Of a stretch of DNA of 64,000 nt, positions 9,300 to 18,251 are shown piece by piece (position 1 is the stretch's first letter; each line of letters opens with the position of its first letter). The stretch covers positions 1 to 64,000 of the forward strand of contig CAJCCO010000070.1 in the NCBI GenBank assembly GCA_903960915.1, given 5' to 3'. The notes beneath the pieces are model-generated. The model saw only the letters and a program-made list of their open reading frames with translations. It was not told the DNA's origin and made no database searches. The DNA is from an uncultured beta proteobacterium. Its GTDB lineage: Bacteria > Pseudomonadota > Gammaproteobacteria > Burkholderiales > Burkholderiaceae_C. The position numbers and the translations under genes are program-made.

Positions 9300-10526
9300 T
9301 CAAGTCCCAGGGCTGGCGCTAGCCTCGGCAAGTACCATACCTGCAACTTCGCAAGTCAAGTCAAGCTCTTTCTTTGTAAGAGTCGGATGCACCAAAAACA
9401 TGATCGAAGTTTCACCAAGCTCACGGGCAGACGGCATACGCTCTGTTGGACGCCAACCGGTGCCATCGAAAGCTTTCTCTAGGTAGACCTCAGAGCAAGA
9501 GCCTTGGTAGCAGGGTACGCCTTGGGCGCTGATAGCTTGCACAATCCGGTCGCGACTCCACCCCGTTGCGAGTTTCTCAGGCCGCACGTAGACGTAGCAC
9601 TTGTAGTGCGCATGCTCACAGCCGCTACGTGAAGCACAGGCGGCGTTACACGCGCCCGCGTTGCAACCGAACGCAGGCACTCGCGCTGCCGCATGTTGGC
9701 GACAAGCAGCCCAAATGAATTGCGCATTCTCCGTGCGCTTGGCAGTCCAGTCCTGCATACGGCGTAATTGAATACGTCCAATAGCCGCCTGCATCTCCAG
9801 CATGCGCCAGTTGGTGCCAAAACTTTCGTGCACCCAGCGAAACCCTGGAGGGTGCTCCCGTTCGTACACCGCTTCATAACTCTTGCCATGGTCTTTGTAT
9901 GACCACATAGCGCGCCAAAGGGCTTCGTCGTTAGTGGTAACCATGCCACCCTCACCGCCGGTGCTCATTATTTTGTCTTGGCAAAAACTCCAGGCGCCCG
10001 CGTGTCCGATCGATCCCACGCTGCGGCCTTTATACCGAGCGCCATGCGCTTGCGCACAATCTTCAATCACCTTAAAGCCATGTTGGTCTGCTTGCGCCAT
10101 GATCGGATCCATATCGCAGGGCCAACCGGCCAGGTGCACGCAGATCACAGCCTTGGTCCGGTGGGTGACCACTTTTGCAATGGTGGCTGCCGATATATTG
10201 CCGCTGTCCAACTCCACATCAGCAAACACGGGGACAGCTCCAGCATTGACCACGCAAGAAATACTTGCAATAAAGGTACGCGGCGTCACCACCACTTCAT
10301 CACCAGGTCCAATGCCCATTGCTTGCAACGCCACATCCAGCGCAAGCGTGCCATTGGCCAGCGCCACGGCATGCGCCGTGCCACACCAAGCGGCAAATTC
10401 TTTTTCAAAGTTGCGGGTCTCGGTGCCCGTCCAGTAGTTCACCTTGTTGGACATCACCACGCGGTGCACCGCATCGGCCTCTTCGGGGGTGAAACTGGGC
10501 CAGGGGGAAAAGGGAGTATTCAGCAT
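9300..10526 (-). CDS. PLP-dependent DegT/DnrJ/EryC1-type sugar aminotransferase
   Basis: Transfers an amino group to a keto-sugar nucleotide; next to the 4,6-dehydratase the expected product is a UDP-4-amino-4,6-dideoxy-GlcNAc/GalNAc (PglE-like role). The presumed PLP lysine is Lys185 in SFCQDKIMSTGGEGG. VIEDCAQAHGA (about 153-163) and NWRMLEMQAAIGRIQL are family motifs. Odd feature: between about residues 275 and 310 there is a cysteine-rich stretch (Cys275, 288, 293, 297, 303, 310) where I would expect a short link to the HAxYK motif. It is followed by an acetyltransferase and sugar transferase in the PglD/PglC arrangement (transcriptionally upstream). Confidence 0.9.
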   Translation of the reverse strand: MLNTPFSPWPSFTPEEADAVHRVVMSNKVNYWTGTETRNFEKEFAAWCGTAHAVALANGTLALDVALQAMGIGPGDEVVVTPRTFIASISCVVNAGAVPVFADVELDSGNISAATIAKVVTHRTKAVICVHLAGWPCDMDPIMAQADQHGFKVIEDCAQAHGARYKGRSVGSIGHAGAWSFCQDKIMSTGGEGGMVTTNDEALWRAMWSYKDHGKSYEAVYEREHPPGFRWVHESFGTNWRMLEMQAAIGRIQLRRMQDWTAKRTENAQFIWAACRQHAAARVPAFGCNAGACNAACASRSGCEHAHYKCYVYVRPEKLATGWSRDRIVQAISAQGVPCYQGSCSEVYLEKAFDGTGWRPTERMPSARELGETSIMFLVHPTLTKKELDLTCEVAGMVLAEASASPGT

Positions 10527-10535
10527 CTTGTCTCT

Positions 10536-11192
10536 TCAGTTTTTGATCAAAGGCCGCGCCGGATTACCCACCACCGTCACGCCCGGTGGCACGCTCTTGG
10601 TCACTACCGCGCCCATGCCCACCACCGCGCCACGGCCAATGACCAAAGGTGCGCCGGGCAGACCCTGTTTGATGACGGCACCCGTGCCAATGTAGGCATG
10701 GTCTTCAACGTGCACATTGCCGTTGCACATCACGCCCGGGGCAAAAGTCACAAAGTCGCCCACCACGCAATCGTGCTCGACATAGCTGTAAATGTTGGCG
10801 TGAAAATGTTGGCCAATGCGGATGTTGCTGGTCAGCGTGACAAAGGGGGACAAGATGGCACCCTCACCCAGCTGCACATCGTCGAGCTGCACTACATTGG
10901 CCGCACGCACCTCAAAAAAATGCACCCCATCCGCCGCGCAGCGCTGCACAAGCTGCTCACGAACGCGGCTGTTGGCAATGGCTACATTCATGTGGCGACT
11001 GCTTGCGGGCTCGCTCAGCCAATGCGCATAAGTCAATACCCGCTGCCCGTTCACCACTGGCGCTGGCGGGTGGTCGTCCACAAACACCAAGTCGGTGCGG
11101 CCCGCCGCCAAATCGTCTTGCAACTGCTGGCGCACCAAAGGCAACACGCCACGGCCACATCCACTGGCCCCAAAAATGGCAAAGCGTTTCAA
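10536..11192 (-). CDS. Sugar O/N-acetyltransferase, PglD/NeuD family
   Basis: A 218-residue left-handed beta-helix acetyltransferase with an N-terminal Rossmann-like domain (FAIFGASGCGRGV) and C-terminal hexapeptide repeats (IGQHFHANIYSYVEHD, FVTFAPGVMCNGNVHVED, IGTGAVIKQGLPG). PglD homologues acetylate the 4-amino group of UDP-4-amino-4,6-dideoxy-GlcNAc to give UDP-bacillosamine; that role is inferred from the adjacent aminotransferase and sugar transferase. Its start overlaps the stop of the sugar transferase by 4 bp, indicating translational coupling. An alternative is acetylation of another amino sugar of the repeat unit. Confidence 0.9.
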   Translation of the reverse strand: MKRFAIFGASGCGRGVLPLVRQQLQDDLAAGRTDLVFVDDHPPAPVVNGQRVLTYAHWLSEPASSRHMNVAIANSRVREQLVQRCAADGVHFFEVRAANVVQLDDVQLGEGAILSPFVTLTSNIRIGQHFHANIYSYVEHDCVVGDFVTFAPGVMCNGNVHVEDHAYIGTGAVIKQGLPGAPLVIGRGAVVGMGAVVTKSVPPGVTVVGNPARPLIKN

Positions 11193-11782
11193 GACTTATC
11201 CCCCTCAAATCTTGGCATCGTCGCCTCCCCCAGCGCACTGATACCATCACGCACCAGCACCTTGCGCACCGTCAGTAACAAAATGCGCACATCCAGCCAC
11301 AGGCTGCGGTTGTCCACATACCAAACGTCCAGCGCAAATTTTTCGGGCCAGCTGATCGCGTTGCGGCCATTAACCTGCGCCCAGCCCGTGATGCCCGGTC
11401 GCACCTCGTGGCGACGGGCCTGCTCAGGCGAATACAGCGGCAAATATTCCATCAACAGTGGGCGTGGTCCCACTAGGCTCATATCACCCTTCAGAACATT
11501 CCACAGCTCGGGTAATTCGTCTAGGCTGCTGGCGCGCAGAAAGCGACCAAAAGCGGTGAGTCGGACCGCATCCGGCAGCAGCTGGCCATCGGACCCACGC
11601 GCGTCCGTCATGGTGCGGAACTTGACCATCTTGAACGACTGCCCCTTGAGCCCCGGCCGTACCTGGCAAAACATCACCGGGCTGCCCAGTTTCCAACGAA
11701 CAAAACAGGCCAGCACCAACAGCGGCAAAGCCATGAGCAGCAAAGCCAGTGCCGCAACCAATAAGTCAAATGATCGTTTCAT
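11189..11782 (-). CDS. Initiating sugar-1-phosphate transferase (PglC/WcaJ C-domain type)
   Basis: Transfers a sugar-1-phosphate from UDP-sugar to undecaprenyl phosphate, starting the repeat unit at the cytoplasmic membrane. At 197 residues it is the small monotopic PglC-like form without the multi-pass N-terminus. One N-terminal hydrophobic segment (LLVAALALLLMALPLLVLACFV) is followed by VKFRTM, then ASSLDELPELWNVLKGDMSLVGPRPLL, the polyprenyl-phosphate sugar transferase signature with the DE dyad. With the neighbouring PglD/PglE-like genes the likely first sugar is a diacetamido-trideoxyhexose. Confidence 0.94.
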   Translation of the reverse strand: MKRSFDLLVAALALLLMALPLLVLACFVRWKLGSPVMFCQVRPGLKGQSFKMVKFRTMTDARGSDGQLLPDAVRLTAFGRFLRASSLDELPELWNVLKGDMSLVGPRPLLMEYLPLYSPEQARRHEVRPGITGWAQVNGRNAISWPEKFALDVWYVDNRSLWLDVRILLLTVRKVLVRDGISALGEATMPRFEGDKS

Positions 11783-11800
11783 GTTTCAAATCGACACGGC

Positions 11801-13033
11801 TCAAGTCGGTACAGTTCTACCGAGCATGATGTCAAGATAATCCGCAGCCAACTTTGGGTATCGCCTGTTTTCAAGCAACCAGATTTTTCCTCTCATCCCA
11901 ATCAAGCGCCGTTCTTGTTCAGTCATCTGGGCGTATCTATCAATTTCCTTCCAAAGTGTAGTCACATCGCCTGCAGGCACATAGCTCCCACAATTTGCCT
12001 CATTGATCATGGTCGGAAAGCCGGTGTACGAAGCTACTATCGGCTTGCCTGCCATCATGTAGTCAATCACCTTGTTCAAGGATTGGCCATAAAGCCAAAC
12101 CTTTGAAATGTGCACAGAAAAATACAGTAAGTCACACTTATACAAGACCGACTGCACTATGGGTTTGGCTACGCGTGGCGCAAAAGTTAAATTGACCAGG
12201 TGCCCATACTTGGTCCGATACGCCTCGCGCAGGTCACCATCGCCCACCACCAGGAAGTGAATATGCGGATTAGTTTGCATGGCGACGGCGCATTCGAGAA
12301 AAGTTTCAAGCGCATTGGTAATGCCGATAGACCCCACATGGGCCACGATGAATTTGTTTTTCGGAAAATTCAACTTTTCGTATTCAACAGGCAAGACCGC
12401 ATCCGCAGTAAGCATGCTTTCGTCCACTCCCATCGGAATGCAGTGAGTTGGTCGTGGGTAACCCAGCACATTACGCACATGCTCGCCTAGGTTAGGCATG
12501 GTTCCAACGATGGCATCAGCATGTTTGTAACCCAAACGCTCCACAACACCCAAACCCCATACAAAAGGGTTAGAGGTCTTGAACCCTCCCTCTTCGGTGA
12601 GGGTCAGTGGCCAAATATCACGAATTTCAAAAACCAAACGGCACTTGTACCGAAAACGCCACCAAAACCCATTAAAGATCGTCAGCAAGGAAAGGCTGGA
12701 CACCACCACCACATCTGGGTTGGGCAACTTACTTGTTGGTAACCACAGCAAGCACCACTCAAAATGCAGCCAGCTAAGTATGCGGCGCACCGACTTGGCC
12801 ACTGTGTATTTCATGGTGCGCACCCAGCAAAGCACAATGCCGTCCAACTCTTGAAACAAATAGTCAGACTCCAAAGACGGCGGCGCAGCCAACTGATTCG
12901 AGTCTGATGTGATGATTACCACCTTATGTCCCATCTTGGCCAGCTCCTTCATGAGCGAATAACCCCGGCCGCCCACTGTGCCGCTAGCAGGCGGCGCCAC
13001 GTACTTGGACACATACCAAATGCAAGTGCTCAT
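11801..13033 (-). CDS. Glycosyltransferase family 4 (WbuB-like)
   Basis: Retaining GT-B glycosyltransferase, 410 residues, adding a sugar to the lipid-linked repeat unit on the cytoplasmic face. N-terminal acceptor domain: WYVSKYVAPPASGTVGGRGYSL. C-terminal donor domain: FIVAHVGSIGITNALE, then YGQSLNKVIDYMMAGKPIVAS with the E/D-xx-AxGxP pattern. The start at 13033 (MSTCIWYVSK) lies 7 bp after the stop of the fused amidotransferase gene; a longer reading frame upstream would overlap that gene and lacks support. WbuB-like enzymes are associated with FucNAc-type residues in E. coli O-antigens, so an unusual N-acyl sugar is a reasonable donor guess. Confidence 0.9.
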   Translation of the reverse strand: MSTCIWYVSKYVAPPASGTVGGRGYSLMKELAKMGHKVVIITSDSNQLAAPPSLESDYLFQELDGIVLCWVRTMKYTVAKSVRRILSWLHFEWCLLWLPTSKLPNPDVVVVSSLSLLTIFNGFWWRFRYKCRLVFEIRDIWPLTLTEEGGFKTSNPFVWGLGVVERLGYKHADAIVGTMPNLGEHVRNVLGYPRPTHCIPMGVDESMLTADAVLPVEYEKLNFPKNKFIVAHVGSIGITNALETFLECAVAMQTNPHIHFLVVGDGDLREAYRTKYGHLVNLTFAPRVAKPIVQSVLYKCDLLYFSVHISKVWLYGQSLNKVIDYMMAGKPIVASYTGFPTMINEANCGSYVPAGDVTTLWKEIDRYAQMTEQERRLIGMRGKIWLLENRRYPKLAADYLDIMLGRTVPT

Positions 13034-13040
13034 GCGCTGT

Positions 13041-14864
13041 TCAACCCTTGATAAGCTTGGGAATGGCGTTGATAACTGGAATAACTTTGTCAAAGTCCAT
13101 GCCAATGGCATCCAAATACCACTTGATATTAGGGTAACGGGGGCGGTTTTCGTCCTCCACCAAGACCAGCGCTTCTGCGCGGGTCATGTCACCTTCGCGA
13201 ATTTGGTTGCTGCGGAACGTGTCGTGTTCTGTAAAGCCCGCTACCGTGTAATAGATGTAGTTGTAGATGGCAGCCGTGCCGTCGCCAATGCGCCATGTCG
13301 TGTTAGTGTCTGGGGATGTTTCCCAGTCGTACTGGTTGATCAAGGTGTCGTTGATGGTCTTTTCGTCCCAGCGCCAGTAATCAAAGATGTGGTGGTAGTC
13401 GGTCTTTTTATTAAAGCTGCGGTAATACTCCCCCGACAAGGTATCCCACAGTGAACTGTTGAAGTAGCCGGGGCTTTGGGACATCGCCCTCAGGCGAAGC
13501 CACTGGTAGCGCAGCTGCTTCATGGCACCACTGGAATAGACTTTTTCTTCTTCGAAGTCTGGTGGCACACCCAAAAAGCCAGCCTTGAAGTGCGTCACCT
13601 CCAGCGGATTGACACCCCACAGGTTGAGCGAAATACCCGTTTGCTGCCTCACCGTCTCTACATGACGGAAAAAGTGTTTGTCACCAGCCGTCAAAATGCT
13701 CACCATGCCCAGGTGCGGCGACTTCAGCCATGCCTGCAAATTCTTGGCGATATTACGCCGCTTGAGTGCAATGTCGTCGGCCACGATAATGTTTTCAACG
13801 CCCATCTCAGCACACATGCGGCTGATGTTGCGGCGGCCCAAGTCCGTCACCATGCCCCAGTCGTAGGTGTAGGTAATGGGCTTCATCTTCAGTTCCTTGG
13901 CAATCAGGTGCAGGCCGTAGCAGCTGTCGCGCCCACCGGAAAACGGCACAATGCAATCATCACCGTGAGTACGTCTGAATGGCTCTACCAGCTCAAAAAG
14001 CTGCTCCACAGGTTTAGGGCGGTTGCGCGGCTTGTAGGTGTGGCAGTAGTTGCACACACCCGCCTCGTCAAAGCGGATGTAAGTCATTGTCTCGGGCAAG
14101 ATACAACGTGTGCACCGCCGCAAGGTGTATCGCTTGTATTCCAGCATCGCCTCTTCGGCCTTATGCGTGCCAAGGCTGGGTATCAGGTTGGTGGTGCGCT
14201 CCGCATGCTCGTGAACGCTAGGCTCAGCAGCCAGGGGAGGTATGTCAAACACCAACCCTTTATTGCGTACCTGAGTGACAGTTTCACAATTTAGCAGCGT
14301 CAGCGGATAGCGCTCCGAAGCAAAGTAATGCGCACCCTCTTTGGTGCCGTGGTAAAGGCTGCCGTTGTTAGAAAACAAACATAGCTTACCGAGCTTGGGC
14401 AGAGCCAATGCACATGCCACCACCCCCTCACAAAGGCCGAGTACCCGCGAAGCAATGCCATCCACTGACCCACCTTGTTCGAGGTGATCAGCTGCAATGG
14501 CTGCAATGATTTCGGTGTCAATCTCTTGATGCCTATTTTTGCTAACTTGCGCCCACAAGGCGTCGTGGTTCACCACAATGCCGTTGTGAATCACGCAAAC
14601 TCCGTCCCGGTAAACCGGCTGGTTGTCGGCCAAGCCATTAGTAATCAAACGGCTGTGCCCCATCACTATGCCAGTGGTGGCAGTGCTGACATTTTTGAGC
14701 AAGGAGGTAATGGCACTGTTGGCGCGGTGAAGGCCATAGCCCTGGCTGTTGCTGATCAACAGGCCGCTGGAGTCCTTTCCGCGTTGCTCTGAGTGATGAG
14801 CCAACAGTCGAATCTCCTCGACTTTGATGGTTGTATTCGAAATAATCCCGAAAATCCCGCACAT
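13041..14864 (-). CDS. Fused class II glutaminase / N-acetyl-sugar amidotransferase
   Basis: A 607-residue protein that looks like a self-contained amidotransferase. Residues 1-210 are a class II (Ntn) glutamine amidotransferase: nucleophile Cys2 after Met1, GHSR with Arg72, IHNG with Asn94 and Asp116. Residues 245-600 are WbpG/PseA-like: zinc-type cysteine pairs C251/C254 and C271/C274, then a PP-loop ATP-pyrophosphatase motif SGGRDS at 309-314. Expected reaction: hydrolyse glutamine, adenylate an acetamido group of a nucleotide sugar and convert it to an acetamidino group. Standard WbpG enzymes rely on separate HisH/HisF, which this one should not need. Two bases separate it from the upstream wbpI-like gene; seven from the GT downstream. 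Substrate unknown. Confidence 0.87.
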   Translation of the reverse strand: MCGIFGIISNTTIKVEEIRLLAHHSEQRGKDSSGLLISNSQGYGLHRANSAITSLLKNVSTATTGIVMGHSRLITNGLADNQPVYRDGVCVIHNGIVVNHDALWAQVSKNRHQEIDTEIIAAIAADHLEQGGSVDGIASRVLGLCEGVVACALALPKLGKLCLFSNNGSLYHGTKEGAHYFASERYPLTLLNCETVTQVRNKGLVFDIPPLAAEPSVHEHAERTTNLIPSLGTHKAEEAMLEYKRYTLRRCTRCILPETMTYIRFDEAGVCNYCHTYKPRNRPKPVEQLFELVEPFRRTHGDDCIVPFSGGRDSCYGLHLIAKELKMKPITYTYDWGMVTDLGRRNISRMCAEMGVENIIVADDIALKRRNIAKNLQAWLKSPHLGMVSILTAGDKHFFRHVETVRQQTGISLNLWGVNPLEVTHFKAGFLGVPPDFEEEKVYSSGAMKQLRYQWLRLRAMSQSPGYFNSSLWDTLSGEYYRSFNKKTDYHHIFDYWRWDEKTINDTLINQYDWETSPDTNTTWRIGDGTAAIYNYIYYTVAGFTEHDTFRSNQIREGDMTRAEALVLVEDENRPRYPNIKWYLDAIGMDFDKVIPVINAIPKLIKG

Positions 14865-14866
14865 GT

Positions 14867-15949
14867 TTAATCCTTCAGAACATTCACAATTTTTTGCGCT
14901 GCATCTCCTTCGCCATAAGGCTGAATCGGCTGACCTGTACTGCCAAGTGCAGCCTCAATCGCGCTGACAACTGCTCCCGGTGAATTAGGTTTTGCCAGCC
15001 GGTTCCATCCTGCATTGACCAACTCCACCCACTCAGTTTCATCGCGCAGCGTGACGCAGGGCACTTGGTAAAAGAAAGCTTCTTTTTGCACACCACCGGA
15101 ATCTGTTGCGATAAGGGCTGCGTATTTTTCCAGCTGCACCATATCTACATAACCCACCGGGTCGATCAAATGGACGTATCGCGCCAGCGCATCAAGCCGG
15201 CTCGTCTGCTGCAGTACAGCTCGCGTGCGCGGGTGCAACGGCCAGACCACGGGCAGCGTTTGGGCTGTCGCCGTCAGAGCATCCACAATGGCGGCCAAGC
15301 GCTGTGGGTGGTCGGTATTTTCGGCACGGTGAATAGTGGCGAGCACATAGTTTTTTGGCTTGAGACCCAGCAGGGCTAGCAGGCCGCCATCGGCATGTAC
15401 ACGAGCACCGTGGTGCAGCGCCACGTCATACATCACATCGCCCACGGGAATGATTTGCGCCGCCGCAAATCCCTCACGCTTCAAGTGCTCGGCTGCCGTT
15501 GCAGTGGGCGTGAAGAGCCAGCGCGAAATGCGGTCGGTGAGGATGCGGTTGATCTCCTCCGGCATGGCCATGTTGAAGCTGCGCAAACCTGCCTCTACAT
15601 GGGCCACCGGAATATGAAGCTTGGCGGCAGCCAGCGCACCGGCTAGGGTGGAATTGGTGTCGCCATACACCAGCACGGCATCTGGCTTTTCGGCCAGCAG
15701 CACTTTTTCTACATGCTCCAGCATGCGCCCCGTCATGGCGCCATGACTGCCGCCGTGAACATCCAGAAAATGGTCAGGACGGTGCATGCCGAGTTCCTTG
15801 AAAAACACGTCGGACATGTTGGCGTCAAAGTGCTGGCCGGTGTGCACCAGCACTTCTTGCAATTGATTCGACTGGCGCATGGCGTGCGACACCACGCTGG
15901 CTTTGATGAACTGGGGGCGAGCGCCTAAAACGGTGACTATTTTTTTCAT
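14867..15949 (-). CDS. wbpI: UDP-GlcNAc(3NAc)A 2-epimerase, WbpI/WecB family
   Basis: Non-hydrolysing UDP-HexNAc 2-epimerase of 360 residues. Conserved stretches are VLGARPQFIKASVVS, HTGQHFDANMSDVFF, VYGDTNSTLAGALAA, AHVEAGLRSFNMAMPEE and the C-terminal DSGGVQKEAFF. The HGGSHGAMTGRML segment and overall wording resemble WbpI, which acts on UDP-2,3-diacetamido-glucuronate, more than housekeeping WecB. With wbpA/B/D/E present in the same locus, conversion of UDP-GlcNAc3NAcA to UDP-ManNAc3NAcA is the best assignment; plain UDP-ManNAc formation is the alternative. It overlaps the upstream GT4 gene by 4 bp. Confidence 0.9.
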   Translation of the reverse strand: MKKIVTVLGARPQFIKASVVSHAMRQSNQLQEVLVHTGQHFDANMSDVFFKELGMHRPDHFLDVHGGSHGAMTGRMLEHVEKVLLAEKPDAVLVYGDTNSTLAGALAAAKLHIPVAHVEAGLRSFNMAMPEEINRILTDRISRWLFTPTATAAEHLKREGFAAAQIIPVGDVMYDVALHHGARVHADGGLLALLGLKPKNYVLATIHRAENTDHPQRLAAIVDALTATAQTLPVVWPLHPRTRAVLQQTSRLDALARYVHLIDPVGYVDMVQLEKYAALIATDSGGVQKEAFFYQVPCVTLRDETEWVELVNAGWNRLAKPNSPGAVVSAIEAALGSTGQPIQPYGEGDAAQKIVNVLKD

Positions 15950-17061
15950 GATTTAACCCCTGCTAGCAATCGTTCATAAAAAGCCAGCAATTTTTTCTCT
16001 TCCACTTCCCAGTTGTAGCGCGCATCCACAGCACGGCGTCCGTTGGCCCCCATGCGTTGCACTTCTTGCGGGTTCAACACCAAATAATCAATGGCTTCTG
16101 CAATGGCTTGAGGATTCATGGGGTCGACCAACAAACCACAGTCATTGCCGCCGATGATGTTTCGCCAAAGCGGGAAGTCCGATGCAATGACGGGTATGCC
16201 AGCACTCATGTATTCGAACATCTTGTTTGGTTGCGCATCCACATGGTTTGGCAAGGGGTGAAAGGTTACTAATCCCGCCACGGAACGAGACAGCACATTC
16301 CTGACACCATCGCGGTTCACAAATCCATGGGCATCTACACGCTGCCATCCGGGCATGGCGCGAACGGACTGTTCTAGCGCTGCACTTTCAAATCCACCGC
16401 ATAGATTGAGCCGGGCATTGGATTTCACCAAGCCCATGGCCTGACAGACTTCATGAATGCCGCGGATTTGACCAATGCCGCCGACATAGCAGACCTCGGC
16501 CTGTTTGTTGTTCCAGGCTGCATCTGTTGCTAACTCACCCTGCATGGGGAAGTTGTTGATGTCCACCGTATTGGGGTTGATACCCAAAAACTTGTCGCGG
16601 ATGAAAGGCGTGGCCGCAATAACTCCATCCAAACGTCGACAGGCCCAATATTCAAAAATACCGAATACGTTGGCGAGCAACCACAGCGTGGATTTGTTCA
16701 AATAAGATTTACCCAGTATCTGCTTTGGCACGTCTTCATGTGAGTCAAACACCACCCGCTTGCCCATGCTCTTGAGCTTCAAACCTATCGGGATCAGCTC
16801 TGGGTCATGCAGGTGATAAAAATCCGCATCCAGCGTGAGCGCCCTTTGCAACACTCGCCCGGGGGCGCGCGACATCCGGTCAAGCCTCCCGCGCGAAGCG
16901 CCTGCGTCCAGTATTTGCAAGCCGCCACGTACTTCGTCCCCCTTGCCATCCGCCACCACGAGCGATACGGCATGCCCATGAGCCGCCAGGGAAGTGCACA
17001 TCTTGTGGAAGATGCGAATGTCAAAGCGGGGGTGCGCGGAAGTAAGGTGAACAATATTCAT
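15946..17061 (-). CDS. Glycosyltransferase family 4
   Basis: A 371-residue GT-B glycosyltransferase of the locus. N-terminal HPRFDIRIFHKMCTSLAAHG fits acceptor-side GT4 domains acting on lipid-linked sugars. The C-terminal domain has VCYVGGIGQIRGIHEVCQA and KMFEYMSAGIPVIASDFPLW, the EX7E-like donor-binding region. Together with the GT at 11801-13033 it makes two transferases besides the initiating enzyme, which would build a trisaccharide repeat unless others lie elsewhere. The start touches the stop of wbpG by one base and the end overlaps the wbpI-like gene by 4 bp. Confidence 0.9.
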   Translation of the reverse strand: MNIVHLTSAHPRFDIRIFHKMCTSLAAHGHAVSLVVADGKGDEVRGGLQILDAGASRGRLDRMSRAPGRVLQRALTLDADFYHLHDPELIPIGLKLKSMGKRVVFDSHEDVPKQILGKSYLNKSTLWLLANVFGIFEYWACRRLDGVIAATPFIRDKFLGINPNTVDINNFPMQGELATDAAWNNKQAEVCYVGGIGQIRGIHEVCQAMGLVKSNARLNLCGGFESAALEQSVRAMPGWQRVDAHGFVNRDGVRNVLSRSVAGLVTFHPLPNHVDAQPNKMFEYMSAGIPVIASDFPLWRNIIGGNDCGLLVDPMNPQAIAEAIDYLVLNPQEVQRMGANGRRAVDARYNWEVEEKKLLAFYERLLAGVKS

Positions 17062-18251
17062 CAGGAATAGACCTTTAATGTCCTGCCCGTCAGCCTTGCA
17101 AAGATGGCCTGCCCAATTTTGAGGGCGCGATGGTATTTATCCCAGTTTTCAAACTCAGAGTAGTGCCGCGTCGGCGCACGCATCAACTCGTCAAACGTCG
17201 CTCTTGTGATTCTGAGTTTTTTGCAAAGATAATCCATATCAAGCTCAAGCTCATTGGCGTCGTACAAAGGTTTCTTCATTTCTTCCAGCGCCTCCTCGCG
17301 TGACATTTGCCCAGAAGCGATCAGACTGGACAGATGCGGCCGGCGTTTGTCATATCCGAATTTCGCGGGAAGATAATAATTCTGGAAAAGCTTCGTGAAC
17401 TGGGATTCCCCGTGCTTGCGGCCATAGGAGCGCCAGCCAATGGATTTTTCCAGTTCTTCAATTGCTTTTGTCTTGTCATACGCCATGTAATTGAGCGGGC
17501 GCACCGTGCGCATCTTCTTCACAAACGGATACCAGAAGTAGTACTGAAAGAAGCTAATCGTCTTGTAATTGCGCAGCCGACGCTCCCCAAACTTGCGGTG
17601 GATCGCCTTGAGATTGATGGCATCCATCGCGCCTCCAAGCCATGCGCCGGGAAATACCCCCTCTGTTGCAAGATTACCGCCCGAGAGAATGTAACGAATA
17701 CCATTGCTGGTAGCAAAGTGGTACAGGCTCGCAAAGAAAATATGATCCTGCGGGACATCCTGATTTGCAATGCCGGCGCGCAGATACGCGAGGTGCAGAT
17801 CACGCATCTCCTCCCAATCAACCACATGGGTATGAAGATCGTAATTGCAGTGCTTGACGATGGTTTCGATATTCGCCACTGCGAGTTCGCTATTCCAACC
17901 GGCATCCACATGCACAACCAGAGGACGCAAGCCCCATTCGCGCACCTTCAGGGCAAGATAAGAACTATCCACGCCGCCGCTCAGACCCAGTATGCAATCG
18001 TATTCGCGGCCCCGTCCATCCGCCTTCATCTGCGCAACAATGGCCCCCCAGCGCCTCTGGCCCTCTTCGTTGGGGAACCAGTGCTGCCGGCTAATGGATT
18101 CGAATTCTTCGCAATGATTGCAGACACCTCGCTCATTGAAGATGATTTCAGGATCGGTCGTATCCATGATGCACTGGGTGCATATCTGGTGCTTTCGTGA
18201 CAATTCGTTCATTTTCTTGAAATTCAATTTGGGATTTTTACTAACATTCAC
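17061..18251 (-). CDS. wbpG: N-acetyl sugar amidotransferase WbpG
   Basis: Converts an acetamido group of a UDP-diamino-uronic acid to acetamidino, using ammonia delivered by HisH/HisF homologues. The PP-loop SGGVDS lies at residues 91-96 (GTG start at 18251), preceded by two Cys pairs (C24/C27, C44/C47) typical of the family. The GTG start overlaps the upstream wzy stop by one base; an ATG at 18212 (MNELSRKHQ) is an alternative start that still keeps all motifs. HisH- and HisF-like genes lie just upstream of wzy. Base composition is more AT-rich than in the flanking metabolic genes. Confidence 0.92.
   Translation of the reverse strand: MNVSKNPKLNFKKMNELSRKHQICTQCIMDTTDPEIIFNERGVCNHCEEFESISRQHWFPNEEGQRRWGAIVAQMKADGRGREYDCILGLSGGVDSSYLALKVREWGLRPLVVHVDAGWNSELAVANIETIVKHCNYDLHTHVVDWEEMRDLHLAYLRAGIANQDVPQDHIFFASLYHFATSNGIRYILSGGNLATEGVFPGAWLGGAMDAINLKAIHRKFGERRLRNYKTISFFQYYFWYPFVKKMRTVRPLNYMAYDKTKAIEELEKSIGWRSYGRKHGESQFTKLFQNYYLPAKFGYDKRRPHLSSLIASGQMSREEALEEMKKPLYDANELELDMDYLCKKLRITRATFDELMRAPTRHYSEFENWDKYHRALKIGQAIFARLTGRTLKVYS

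Noticed and set aside
9978-11840. Plus-strand frame of about 620 codons
   Set aside because: It is antisense to the aminotransferase, acetyltransferase and sugar transferase genes, all with intact motifs and coupled starts; composition of the translation is His/Arg-rich as expected for a shadow frame.
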